A stretch of 64,000 nucleotides of DNA from Herbidospora mongoliensis (GTDB taxonomy: Bacteria > Actinomycetota > Actinomycetes > Streptosporangiales > Streptosporangiaceae), in contig NZ_BBXD01000015.1 of the NCBI RefSeq assembly GCF_001570545.1, positions 186,001 through 250,000 on the forward strand, given 5' to 3'. A program made the position numbers and the translations under genes. Position 1 is the first letter of the stretch; each line of letters opens with the position of its first letter. A model generated the notes under the pieces. That model was not told the origin of the DNA. It worked only from the letters and a program-made list of their open reading frames with translations, and searched no databases. Below, piece by piece: positions 33,623 through 42,318 of the stretch.

Positions 33623-36331
33623 ATGAGTACGCCTGCGGAACGCTACGCCGCCTTCCGTGACCAGCAGAACGAGTCGGGCCCGGCGCTCACCTCGTTCCGC
33701 GGGTTGTACGAGTTCGAGCTCGACGAGTTCCAGCTCGACGCCTGCCAGGCACTGGAGGCCGGAGACGGCGTGCTGGTGGCGGCGCCAACGGGATCGGGTA
33801 AGACCGTGGTCGGCGAGTTCGCCGTCCACCTGGCCCTCGAGCAGGGCCGCAAGTGCTTCTACACCACGCCGATCAAGGCGCTGTCGAACCAGAAGTTCAA
33901 CGACCTGACCCGTCGTTACGGCGCGTCGAAGGTCGGCCTGCTGACCGGCGACAACAGCGTCAACGGCGACGCCCCGATCGTCATCATGACGACCGAGGTG
34001 CTGCGCAACATGCTCTACGCGGGGTCCCAGACCCTGACGGGGCTCGGCTACGTGGTGATGGACGAGGTCCACTACCTGGCCGACCGCTTCCGGGGCGCCG
34101 TCTGGGAAGAAGTGATCATCCACCTGCCCGAGTCGGTCCGGGTGGCCGCCCTGTCGGCCACGGTCTCCAACGCCGAGGAGTTCGGCGAGTGGCTCGGCGC
34201 GGTCCGCGGCGACACGACGGTGATCGTCGACGAGCACCGCCCGGTCCCGCTGTGGCAGCACATGATCGTCGGACACCGCATCTTCGACCTGTTCGCCAGC
34301 GAAGAGGGCGCGACCCGCATCAACGCCGACCTGATGCGCATCGCCCGCGACGAGCAGCGCCACAACCAGGCCCACGGCAAACGCGGCTTCAACCGCCCGA
34401 GGCGCACTCCCCACGACCGCGCCCAGGTCATCGACCGCCTCGACGCCGAGGGACTGCTGCCCTCGATCACGTTCATCTTCTCCCGCGCCGGCTGCGACGC
34501 CGCCGTCAAACAGTGTCTCTACGCGGGCCTGCGGCTCACCACCGACGAAGAGCGCCACGAGATCCGCCAGCTCGTCGACGAGCGCACCGCCCACCTGCCC
34601 GACGAAGACCTGGCGGTGCTGGGTTACCTCGACTGGCGCGACTGCCTGGAGCGCGGCCTGGCCGCCCACCACGCGGGCATGCTCCCGGCCTTCAAAGAGG
34701 TCGTCGAGGAGCTGTTCACCAAGGGCCTGGTCAAGGCCGTCTTCGCGACCGAGACCCTGGCGCTGGGCATCAACATGCCGGCCCGGTCGGTCGTCATCGA
34801 GAAGCTCGACAAGTGGAACGGCGAGACCCACGCCGACCTGACCCCGGGCGAATACACCCAGCTCACCGGCCGGGCCGGCCGCCGCGGCATCGACGTCGAG
34901 GGCCACGCGGTGGTCGTCTACCAGCCCGGCATGGACCCGATCGGCGTCGCCGGTCTCGCGAGCACCCGCACCTACCCGCTGCGGTCGAGCTTCCGGCCCT
35001 CCTACAACATGGCCGTGAACCTGGTCGGCCAGGTCGGCCGCGAGCGCGCCCGCACCCTGCTGGAAGACTCCTTCGCCCAGTTCCAGGCCGACCGCGCGGT
35101 CGTCGGGATCGCCCGCCAGCTGCGCAAACACGAAGACGCGCTCCAGGGCTACGAGGAGGCGATGACCTGCCACCTGGGCGACTTCCCCGAATACGCCGCG
35201 CTCCGCCGCGCGCTGTCCGACCGGGAGGCCGACCTGTCCAAGCAGCGCGGCGCCGCCCGGCGGGCGCAGGCCGTGCAGAGCCTGGAGACGCTGAAGGTCG
35301 GCGACGTGATCCGGGTCCCCGGCGGGCGCCGGGCCGGGCTGGCGGTCGTCCTCGACCCCGGCGTGAACGTGCGCGGCGAGGGCCCGTCGCTGCTGGTGCT
35401 GACGGTCGGCAAGCAGGTCAAGAAGCTGACCCCGGCCGACTTCCCGGTGCCGGTCGAGCCGGTCCACAACATCCGCGTCCCGCGCAACTTCAACCCCCGC
35501 AGCCCGAAGGAACGGGCGAACCTGGTCGCCACCATGCACGCCAAGCTCGGCGACGTCGACCTGGGCAAGCCGGTGCGCGCCCGCGACCACGCCGCCGAAG
35601 ACGACGAGATCCTGCGCCTGCGCCGCGACCTGCGCCAGCACCCCTGCCACGGCTGCGACGAGCGCGAAGACCACGCCCGCTGGGCCGAGCGCTACTACAA
35701 GCTGCAGCGTGAGACCGAGGGACTGCGCCGCCGCGTCGAGGGCCGCTCCCACGTGATCGCCCGCACCTTCGACCGCGTCTGCGGCATCCTCGACGAGCTC
35801 GGCTACCTCGAAGGCGAGACCGTCACCGACGAGGGCCGCCGCCTCGCCAAGCTCTACACCGAGCTCGACCTGCTGACCTCCGAGTGCCTGCGCGGCGGCA
35901 TCTGGGAGAAGCTCGACCCGGCCGAACTGGCCGCCTGCGTCTCCTCTCTCGTGTACGAATCCCGCCAGACCGACGACAACCGCAGCCCCCGCATCCCCGC
36001 AGGGGCCGCCAAAGAGGCCCTGGCGTCGATGGTGAAGCTCTGGGCCGACCTGGAGGCCGTCGAGCAGGACCACGAGCTGTCGTTCACGCGTGAGCCCGAC
36101 ATGAACTTCGCCTGGGCGGCCTGGCGCTGGGCCAAGGGCCATACCCTCGACGCGGTCCTGACCGACAACGACCTGGCGGCGGGCGACTTCGTCCGGTGGA
36201 TCAAGCAGCTGCTCGACCTGCTCGGCCAGTTGCGCGACGCGGCGCCGCAGGGCAGCAAGGTGCGGGAGACCTCGACGAAGGCGATCGAGGCGATGCGGCG
36301 CGGGGTGGTGGCCTACTCCTCGCTCACCTGA
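33623..36331 (+). CDS. helY: Ski2-like DEVH-box RNA helicase HelY
   Basis: A 902-residue superfamily-2 helicase. Walker A is APTGSGKT (residues 54-61), then TTPIKALSNQKF, the DEVH box in VVMDEVHYLAD (about 145-155) and ALSATVSNAEEF. The recombination-like domain 2 has FATETLALGINMPARSV and QLTGRAGRRGID. The C-terminal half has the Ski2/Mtr4-type arch region and an accessory helical domain. In Mycobacterium tuberculosis helY likewise closes the pafA-pafBC-tatAC block. Role: RNA processing or turnover. Confidence 0.93.
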   Translation: MSTPAERYAAFRDQQNESGPALTSFRGLYEFELDEFQLDACQALEAGDGVLVAAPTGSGKTVVGEFAVHLALEQGRKCFYTTPIKALSNQKFNDLTRRYGASKVGLLTGDNSVNGDAPIVIMTTEVLRNMLYAGSQTLTGLGYVVMDEVHYLADRFRGAVWEEVIIHLPESVRVAALSATVSNAEEFGEWLGAVRGDTTVIVDEHRPVPLWQHMIVGHRIFDLFASEEGATRINADLMRIARDEQRHNQAHGKRGFNRPRRTPHDRAQVIDRLDAEGLLPSITFIFSRAGCDAAVKQCLYAGLRLTTDEERHEIRQLVDERTAHLPDEDLAVLGYLDWRDCLERGLAAHHAGMLPAFKEVVEELFTKGLVKAVFATETLALGINMPARSVVIEKLDKWNGETHADLTPGEYTQLTGRAGRRGIDVEGHAVVVYQPGMDPIGVAGLASTRTYPLRSSFRPSYNMAVNLVGQVGRERARTLLEDSFAQFQADRAVVGIARQLRKHEDALQGYEEAMTCHLGDFPEYAALRRALSDREADLSKQRGAARRAQAVQSLETLKVGDVIRVPGGRRAGLAVVLDPGVNVRGEGPSLLVLTVGKQVKKLTPADFPVPVEPVHNIRVPRNFNPRSPKERANLVATMHAKLGDVDLGKPVRARDHAAEDDEILRLRRDLRQHPCHGCDEREDHARWAERYYKLQRETEGLRRRVEGRSHVIARTFDRVCGILDELGYLEGETVTDEGRRLAKLYTELDLLTSECLRGGIWEKLDPAELAACVSSLVYESRQTDDNRSPRIPAGAAKEALASMVKLWADLEAVEQDHELSFTREPDMNFAWAAWRWAKGHTLDAVLTDNDLAAGDFVRWIKQLLDLLGQLRDAAPQGSKVRETSTKAIEAMRRGVVAYSSLT

Positions 36332-36342
36332 GGCTCACCTGA

Positions 36343-36361
36343 GGCGGTCGAACTGACCGCC
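36343..36361 (+). terminator. hairpin after helY
   Basis: GGCGGTC (36343-36349) pairs with GACCGCC (36355-36361), 5-nt loop, 11 nt after the helY stop. Confidence 0.5.
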
Positions 36362-36470
36362 CGGTCAGGAGCAGGTAGCGGTCTGTTCGCCTGCAGTGAC
36401 CTCACAGGGAGATTCTGGGTGTTGTGCGGCGGAAATCCGCTATGTACAAGCCCCGCCCCTGGAGGTCCGG

Positions 36471-36638
36471 ATGTTCGCTCTGCTCGCCGCTGTCCTGTTC
36501 CTCGTCGCCCTCGTCTTCGCCATCGGCGGCTACGCCGTCGGCGCGGTCCTGACCGTGACCACGCTGACCATCGCCGGCGCCCTGTTCCTGGCCCTGCACC
36601 TGGGCGGATACGGCACCGCCTGGAGCCTCAAGAAGTAA
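36471..36638 (+). CDS. small two-helix membrane protein
   Basis: A 55-residue, strongly hydrophobic protein beginning MFALLAAVLFLVALVFAIGG, with a second helix over VLTVTTLTIAGALFLALHLG. GGAGG lies 5 nt before ATG 36471, which decides the start; an upstream in-frame extension is polar and not hydrophobic. Actinobacterial proteins of this size are mostly unannotated. It stands alone before a terminator. Function unknown. Confidence 0.65.
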   Translation: MFALLAAVLFLVALVFAIGGYAVGAVLTVTTLTIAGALFLALHLGGYGTAWSLKK

Positions 36639-36650
36639 CCTGACTTAGTA

Positions 36651-36684
36651 AAGGGCCGCTGACGTGAGCACGTCGGTGGCCCTT
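36651..36684 (+). terminator. hairpin terminator after the small membrane protein
   Basis: AAGGGCC pairs with GGCCCTT and an inner GACGTG with CACGTC, with a few mismatches and a 3-nt loop. Confidence 0.7.
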
Positions 36685-36709
36685 CGGATTTCCTGACAAG
36701 ATCACCCGC

Positions 36710-37387
36710 ATGACCCTGTCCGTCGAGCGGATCTTCGGTGACCGCCCCTTCGCCGAGATCGGGGCCCGAGCCTCGCCGTCGCCGACGAGCGCCGCGGCCC
36801 GCTGGCCGTGGCCGGCACCGACGACTTCCGCAGCGCGATACCCGTCGGCGTCTACGACACCGGCGACCTGACCTGCCGCGCCCTGGCCGGGCCGCGAGTC
36901 CCGGCGCCGCGCCCAGACGGCCGCGAGGCCGCCCAAGCGGCGAAGACGTGGCTGAGCGAGGGCTGGGAACCACGCCGAGACGTCCGCGCGGTGGAGCGGC
37001 TGCCGGACGGCCGGATCCTGGCGACCCTCGACGGGGTGCTCCTGGAGGCCTGGCTGCCCTCCAGTGAGCGGGAATGGTCGGCCGCAGACGAGAGGGGCGG
37101 ACGCGAGATCGTGGTCGCCGGAGCGACGGCCTGGGTCTCGGCGGTGCGGCCCGAACGGGGTGATCACCCGTCGGTCGTTCAGCTGTCCCTGGTCGACGGC
37201 GCGCAGGTGGACCAGATCACCTTGTGCGTCCCCGTCTCGTTCGTGCGTACGGCCCACGGCTCTCACCGTCGTCGGGCCGGGACACCTGCTCATCGGCACG
37301 GGCGACGGACGCGTCGTGGACTGCTCAGTCGTTCGCGGGCTGCTCCCAGGTGAAGCGGATCTCGCGGGTGGCCGTGTCGGCCCGTAG
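36710..37387 (+). pseudogene. frameshifted remnant of a beta-propeller-like protein
   Basis: Coding signal crosses two frames. The first piece, from ATG 36710 (MTLSVERIFGDRPFAEIG), is interrupted at a GGGG run near 36763. Reading continues in another frame with GPSLAVADERRGPLAVAG, DDFRSAIPVGVYDTGDLT and WLPSSEREWSAAD. Near 37258 it returns to the first frame with ALTVVGPGHLLIGTGDGRVV, a WD/propeller-like strand, then stops at 37387. The two shifts compensate each other. The 3' end overlaps the convergent RNB gene by 63 nt, so a C-terminal truncation is likely. Sequencing error is the alternative. Confidence 0.6.
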
Positions 37388-38773
37388 CAGCCGGGCGGCG
37401 ACCCGCTGGCCCAATGGGAGCCCGGGGCCGTCGCAGCGGGCGATCACGGCCGGGTCGGAGATCTGGATCTGGCCGCCCTTGCCGTTCTCGGCGACGTCGA
37501 TGACCACCGCGTCGAACGTCTCGCCGATGCGGTCGCGGAGCAGGAACGTCTCCACCAGGTCGACGCAGGCCCGCTCCACCTGGGACGTCCGCCGGGAAGC
37601 CACCGCCATCTGGTGGGGGAGGACCGCCAGCGCCTCGCCGACCTGCTCGGGGACCGGCTCGCCACCGGCCACCGCCAGGCAGACCTCGGTGGCGTAGCGG
37701 TCGACCAAACGCCGCAAGGGAGCCGTCACGTGCGCGTAGGGCGCGGCGACCGCCGCGTGCAGGGCGTCGGGCGGCGGATCGCCGTCGAAGGCCACGTAGG
37801 CGGCGCCGCGCAGCAGGACCGTCGACTCGTGCAGGAAGGCCGCGTGCCCGGGGACCTTCGGGTCGAGGCCGTGCACCACGTCGCCGTAGGTGGCCCCGTC
37901 GGGCCACGGCACGCCGAGGGCCAGCGCGACCCGGCGCACCTTGCCGACGTCGGAGGGGCCCGCGGCGGGCAGCACCCGCAGCACGCCGATCTCGGCGTCG
38001 AGCATCATCTGGGCCGCGCACATGCCGGTCAGCAGGGAGATCTGGGCGTTCCACTCCTCGCACGGCTGCGGGGAGCGGAACTCGACCCGGTAGCCGTCGC
38101 CCGCCCGGACGACCTCCTGGTCGGGGGTCGGCAGGGTCACCCCGCCGCGCGCGTGTTCGAGCTCCAGGCGCAGCGGCCCGATCTCGGCCAGCAGGCGCAG
38201 CGTCCCGTCGGCGCGGCCGGTGTCGACGAGGGTCTGCACGTAGTCGTAGTCGAGCCGTTCCCGGCTGCGCACCATCGCGCGGCGGACGTCGGCCCCGACG
38301 ACCTGACCCGAGGAGTCGAGGTCGATGCACCACAGGGCGGCGGGGCGGATCTCGCCGGGCAGCAGGCTGGCGGCGCCCTCGGACAGGACGGGCGGGTGCA
38401 GCGGGACGCGGCCGTCGGGCAGGTAGACGGTCTCGCCCCGGGTTCGTGCCTCCAGGTCGATCGCGCCGCCGGGGCGGACGAAGGAGCCGACGTCGGCGAT
38501 GGCGTACCAGACGCGGTAGCCGTTCTGGCGCTCCTCCAGGCACAGGGCCTGGTCGAGGTCCATCGAGCCGGGCGGGTCGATGGTCAGGAACGGCAGGTCG
38601 GTGCGGTCTTCGCCGATGAAGGTCTGACCCGCGGCCGTCGCGGCCTCGTCGAGGACCGCCTGCGGGAATTCGACGGGCAGGTCGAACTCCCGGCGGACCC
38701 GGTCGAAGCCCTCGCTCAGGCGCGGCGGTTCAGCGTCGGGTATCCGGATTTTTCGGTGTGGCACGTCCCTCAA
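37325..38773 (-). CDS. RNB-domain (RNase II/R-type) exoribonuclease
   Basis: A 482-residue 3'-5' exoribonuclease. The RNB catalytic domain is clear: FLTIDPPGSMDLDQALCLEE carries the Asp cluster of the active site, followed by YAIADVGSFVRPGGAIDLEA, SEGAASLLPGE and YAHVTAPLRRLVDRYATEV. At 482 residues it lacks the long N-terminal cold-shock domains of RNase R, as is common for actinobacterial versions. It is followed downstream on the same strand by nothing, but meets the pseudogene at 37325-37387. Confidence 0.93.
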   Translation of the reverse strand: MRDVPHRKIRIPDAEPPRLSEGFDRVRREFDLPVEFPQAVLDEAATAAGQTFIGEDRTDLPFLTIDPPGSMDLDQALCLEERQNGYRVWYAIADVGSFVRPGGAIDLEARTRGETVYLPDGRVPLHPPVLSEGAASLLPGEIRPAALWCIDLDSSGQVVGADVRRAMVRSRERLDYDYVQTLVDTGRADGTLRLLAEIGPLRLELEHARGGVTLPTPDQEVVRAGDGYRVEFRSPQPCEEWNAQISLLTGMCAAQMMLDAEIGVLRVLPAAGPSDVGKVRRVALALGVPWPDGATYGDVVHGLDPKVPGHAAFLHESTVLLRGAAYVAFDGDPPPDALHAAVAAPYAHVTAPLRRLVDRYATEVCLAVAGGEPVPEQVGEALAVLPHQMAVASRRTSQVERACVDLVETFLLRDRIGETFDAVVIDVAENGKGGQIQISDPAVIARCDGPGLPLGQRVAARLLRADTATREIRFTWEQPAND

Positions 38774-38782
38774 CGTAGCGGT

Positions 38783-39676
38783 TCAGGCCTTCCCGAGCAC
38801 GGTCAGCAGCCGGTTCAGGGGGCTGTCGAGCCCGTAGCGGTCGGCCAGCGCGACCAGCGCCTCGGGGTCGTGGGGCTTGGCCGGAAGCTCGGTGGCCACC
38901 GCCGGGATCGGCACGTCGTGGGCGACCTGGACCACCGCTGGCGCGACGGCCAGATAGTCGCGGGCGGCCTCCAGCTTGTTCCTTGCCCCGGCCGGGAACC
39001 CCTCGTCGCCCACGGCCGCGAGCAGGGCGTCGAGAGAACCGAAGCGTGTGATCAGCGACGCCGCCGTCTTCTCGCCGATCCCGGCCACGCCGGGGAGCCC
39101 GTCGGAGGGGTCGCCCCGGAGGGTGGCGAAGTCGGCGTAGGCCTGACCGGGGATGCCGTATTTCGCGCTCACCCACGCCTCGTCGACCGACTGCAGGTTC
39201 CGGATGCCCCTCACCGTGTAGAGGACCCGGCGCCGCTTGGCGTCGTCGACGAGCTGGAAGAGGTCGCGGTCGCCGGTGACGATGTCGACCGGCTGGTCGG
39301 CCTGCCAGGTGAGGGTGCCGATGACGTCGTCGGCCTCGTAGCCGTCGACCCCGTAGGACGCGATGCCCACGGCGGCGAGGACCTGTTCGATGACCGGCAC
39401 CTGCGGGGCCAGCGTGTCGGGGATCTCCTCCTCGTCGCCGGAGGCGACTCGATGGGATTTGTACGACGGAATCGCCGCCACCCGGAACGCGGGCCGCCAG
39501 TCGGCGTCCATCGCCGCGACCAGGTGGGTGGGGGAGTGGGCCTTCACCAGCGTGGCGATCATGTCGATCAGGCCCCGGACGGCGTTGACGGGCATGCCGT
39601 CAGGGGCGGTCATCGACTCCGGCACGCCGTAGTAGGCGCGGAAGTAGAGCGACGGGGTGTCGAGAAGCATCAGCAC
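38783..39676 (-). CDS. stand-alone 5'-3' exonuclease (Pol I N-domain type)
   Basis: A 297-residue flap-endonuclease-like protein equivalent to the 5' nuclease domain of DNA polymerase I. LDTPSLYFRAYYGVPE starts the fold; AAMDADWRPAFRVAAIPSYK, YEADDVIGTLTWQAD and VTGDRDLFQLV supply the metal-binding acids; GVAGIGEKTAASLI is the helix-hairpin-helix-type H3TH region. I chose GTG 39676 (VLMLLD), with GGGAG upstream and only 4 nt from the PP2C stop; a longer start would overlap it. It probably removes RNA primers or flaps. Confidence 0.9.
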   Translation of the reverse strand: MLMLLDTPSLYFRAYYGVPESMTAPDGMPVNAVRGLIDMIATLVKAHSPTHLVAAMDADWRPAFRVAAIPSYKSHRVASGDEEEIPDTLAPQVPVIEQVLAAVGIASYGVDGYEADDVIGTLTWQADQPVDIVTGDRDLFQLVDDAKRRRVLYTVRGIRNLQSVDEAWVSAKYGIPGQAYADFATLRGDPSDGLPGVAGIGEKTAASLITRFGSLDALLAAVGDEGFPAGARNKLEAARDYLAVAPAVVQVAHDVPIPAVATELPAKPHDPEALVALADRYGLDSPLNRLLTVLGKA

Positions 39677-39680
39677 CCGT

Positions 39681-40613
39681 CTATGCTCCCAGCACACCCA
39701 CCGCGAGCAGGCACGTGTCGTCGCGCGGATTGGGCCCGCCGACGGTTTTCAGCATCGCGTCGACCGCGTCGGGCAGGTCGGCCACGCTCAGTGCCCCGGC
39801 CGCCGCGAGCACCTGGGCCACGCCCTCGTCGATGTCGCGGTCACGCCGTTCGATCAGCCCGTCGCTGAACATCACCAGCACGTCGTCGGCGCGGAGCTGG
39901 ACCTTGGCCACGCCGTACATCGGCTTGTGGGTGGCGCCGAGCAGGACGCCGGGCGGGGCGACCAGCGTCCGGGCGACGCCGCCGCGCACCAGCACCGGCA
40001 CCGGGTGACCCGCGCCGGCCCAGGTGAACCGCAGCGTCTTCGGGTCGAACAGGCCGACGACGGCGGTGGCGGTGGTGTCGGCCAGGCGGGTCATCGTCAG
40101 CGTGTTGAGCCAGCCGAGCATCGCGCCGGGACCCTGGCCGGTCATCGCCAGCGCGGCCAGGCCGTGGCGGAGCTGGGCCATGTGGGCTATCGCGGGGATC
40201 CCGTGACCGGACACGTCGCCCACGGCCAGCAACACGCGCCCGTCGGGCAGCGTGCTCGCCTCCCACCAGTCGCCGCCGAGCACGTTGAGCAGCTGCTCGG
40301 GCTCGCCCGCGACCTGCCGGTGATGGCTGCCGACCGGACGCTCTTCCATCGGCACGCAGCGCACAGCGATCCTGGCGTTGGGCAGCATCAGGTCGGCGCC
40401 GGGTTCTGGCAGGATCGCGTCGCGCAGCAGGAAGGTGAGCTCGCGCTGTTCGGCGAGCCGCGCCTCGGTGAGGTCGAGCCGGTCTCGCAAGGAGGTGACC
40501 ATGTCGGCGGCCGTGTGGGCGCCGACGAGGGCAGGCTCCTCGGCGGAGTGTAGGGGCGGCTGCTCGCCACCGGCTTCGCCGGTCATGGTGAGGCTCGCTC
40601 TCGAGAAACGCAT
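39681..40613 (-). CDS. PP2C/SpoIIE-type serine phosphatase
   Basis: A 310-residue protein with a coiled-coil-like N-terminus (about residues 35-66, LRDRLDLTEARLAEQRELTF) leading into a SpoIIE/RsbU-type phosphatase domain. Metal-binding residues appear in GGDWWEASTLPDGRVLLAVG, VGDVSGHGIPA, VMFSDGLIERRD and NPRDDTCLL. The layout suggests a regulator that dephosphorylates an anti-sigma-antagonist, but no partner gene is nearby. It reads toward the exonuclease gene, with a 4-nt gap. Confidence 0.92.
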   Translation of the reverse strand: MRFSRASLTMTGEAGGEQPPLHSAEEPALVGAHTAADMVTSLRDRLDLTEARLAEQRELTFLLRDAILPEPGADLMLPNARIAVRCVPMEERPVGSHHRQVAGEPEQLLNVLGGDWWEASTLPDGRVLLAVGDVSGHGIPAIAHMAQLRHGLAALAMTGQGPGAMLGWLNTLTMTRLADTTATAVVGLFDPKTLRFTWAGAGHPVPVLVRGGVARTLVAPPGVLLGATHKPMYGVAKVQLRADDVLVMFSDGLIERRDRDIDEGVAQVLAAAGALSVADLPDAVDAMLKTVGGPNPRDDTCLLAVGVLGA

Positions 40614-40727
40614 GGTCCAAACGGGGTGAGAAGTGACAGATAGGGGACGAGCCGTAAACGGCCCTGTGCGGAGCGTAGCATCGGTCTAGACAGGCCGACG
40701 GGGTTTTTCGTCGATCCACGCCACTTC

Positions 40728-40742
40728 TAGTATGACGCTGTG
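40728..40742 (+). promoter_or_regulatory. candidate leaderless promoter of the M24 peptidase
   Basis: TAGTAT (40728-40733) ends 6 nt before GTG 40740. Confidence 0.45.
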
Positions 40743-41858
40743 ACAACGGAGTCCCTTGACGTGTTTTCGGCCGACCGCCTCGACCTGGTGCGATCGGCCA
40801 CCGCGGCGTCCGGCGTCGGCGCCCTGCTGCTGACCCCCGGCCCTGATCTGCGCTATGTGTCCGGTTACGACGCCCATGCGCTCGAACGGCTGACCTGTCT
40901 GGTGGTGCCCGGCGACGGCGGCGAACCGTTCATGATGGTGCCCCGACTCGAACTGCCCGCCGCCCAGGCCTCCGTGGCCGGGCGTCTGGGTGTGGAGTTC
41001 GTGCCATGGGACGAGACCGACGACCCCTACGCGGTCGTCGCCCACCGCCTGGGCGACGTCGGCAGCGTGGCGCTGGCCGACCGGATGTGGGCGATGCAGT
41101 CGCTGCGCTTCCGCGCCGCGCTGCCCGCCGCGGAACAGCGGCTCGCGTCGAGCGTGCTGCGTGACCTGCGGATGCGCAAGTCGCCCGCCGAGGCGGCGGC
41201 GCTGGCGCAGGCCGGGGCGGCCATCGACGCGGTGCACGCTTTGGTGCCCTCGCTGCTGAAGGCGGGCCGGACCGAGCGGGAGGTCGGCCGCGACATCGCC
41301 GACGCGATCCTCGCCGCCGGCCACGTGACGATCGACTTCGTGATCGTGGCGTCGGGCCCGAACGGCGCCTCGCCGCACCACGACGTGTCCGACCGGGTGA
41401 TCCGGGCCGGTGAGCCGGTGGTCGTCGACATCGGCGGCACGATGGCCACCGGCTACTGCTCCGACTCCACCCGCAACTACTGCGTGGGCGAGCCCCCGGC
41501 CGACTACGCGCGCTACTTCGCGGTGCTGCGCGCGGCCCAGGACGCCGCCTGCGAGGCGGTGCGCCCCGGCGTGACCTGCGAGTCGATCGACGCGGCGGCC
41601 CGTGAGGTGATCGCGGCGGCCGGTTACGGCGACTACTTCGTCCACCGCACCGGCCACGGCATCGGGCTGGAGTCGCACGAAGACCCCTACATCGTGGCGG
41701 GCAACGACGAGGCGCTCGCGCCGGGCATGGCGTTCTCGGTGGAGCCCGGCATCTACCTGCCGGGAGAGCACGGCGCCCGGATCGAGGACATCGTCATCTG
41801 CACAGAAGACGGGGTTTCCCGGCTCAACAATTCGCCCCTGGATCTGGTGATCGTCTGA
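40740..41858 (+). CDS. M24 family Xaa-Pro aminopeptidase/dipeptidase
   Basis: A 372-residue metallopeptidase with an N-terminal creatinase-like domain (TPGPDLRYVSGYDAHALERL) and a pita-bread catalytic domain. The dinuclear metal ligands appear in VVDIGGTMATGYCSDSTRNY, the His of HRTGHGIGLESHEDPY and the Glu of AFSVEPGIYLPGEHGARIED. It cleaves dipeptides or N-terminal residues next to proline. The start is GTG 40740, just after a TAGTAT box. An Lrp-type regulator lies 19 nt downstream. Confidence 0.94.
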   Translation: MTTESLDVFSADRLDLVRSATAASGVGALLLTPGPDLRYVSGYDAHALERLTCLVVPGDGGEPFMMVPRLELPAAQASVAGRLGVEFVPWDETDDPYAVVAHRLGDVGSVALADRMWAMQSLRFRAALPAAEQRLASSVLRDLRMRKSPAEAAALAQAGAAIDAVHALVPSLLKAGRTEREVGRDIADAILAAGHVTIDFVIVASGPNGASPHHDVSDRVIRAGEPVVVDIGGTMATGYCSDSTRNYCVGEPPADYARYFAVLRAAQDAACEAVRPGVTCESIDAAAREVIAAAGYGDYFVHRTGHGIGLESHEDPYIVAGNDEALAPGMAFSVEPGIYLPGEHGARIEDIVICTEDGVSRLNNSPLDLVIV

Positions 41859-41877
41859 TTGCCGTACCGTTTGCGAG

Positions 41878-42318
41878 ATGGAGGAGATCGACAGGCGGAT
41901 TGTCGCGTTGCTGGCGGCCGACGGGCGGATGAGTTTCACCGATCTGGCCAAGGAGACCGGGCTGTCGGTGTCGGCGGTCCACCAACGGGTGCGGCGGCTG
42001 GAGAAACGCGGCGTGATCAAGGGTTACGCCGCGCTGGTCGACTTCGACGAGGTCGGGCTGCCGCTGACCGCCTTCGTGTCGATCAAGCCGATCGACCCCG
42101 CCGCCGCCGACGACGCGCCCGACCGGCTGCGCCATCTGGCTGCCATCGAGTCGTGTCACAGCGTGGCGGGCGAGGAGAGCTACATTCTCAAGGTACGGGT
42201 GGGGTCGCCGCGTGACCTCGAGGAGCTGCTCAACCAGATCCGGGCCGCCGCCAACGTGTCGACCCGGACCACGGTCGTGCTCTCCACTCCCTACGACTAC
42301 CGGCCGCCCGCCGTCTAG
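41878..42318 (+). CDS. Lrp/AsnC family transcriptional regulator
   Basis: A 146-residue feast/famine regulator. The N-terminal helix-turn-helix covers EEIDRRIVALLAADGRMSFT through GLSVSAVHQRVRRLEKRGVI. The C-terminal RAM effector domain contains IESCHSVAGEESYILKVRV and RTTVVLSTPYDYR. TACCGT lies 9 nt before ATG 41878, so a short-leader or leaderless message is possible. It follows the M24 peptidase and may respond to amino acids released by it. The stop overlaps the convergent kinase by 4 nt. Confidence 0.93.
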   Translation: MEEIDRRIVALLAADGRMSFTDLAKETGLSVSAVHQRVRRLEKRGVIKGYAALVDFDEVGLPLTAFVSIKPIDPAAADDAPDRLRHLAAIESCHSVAGEESYILKVRVGSPRDLEELLNQIRAAANVSTRTTVVLSTPYDYRPPAV

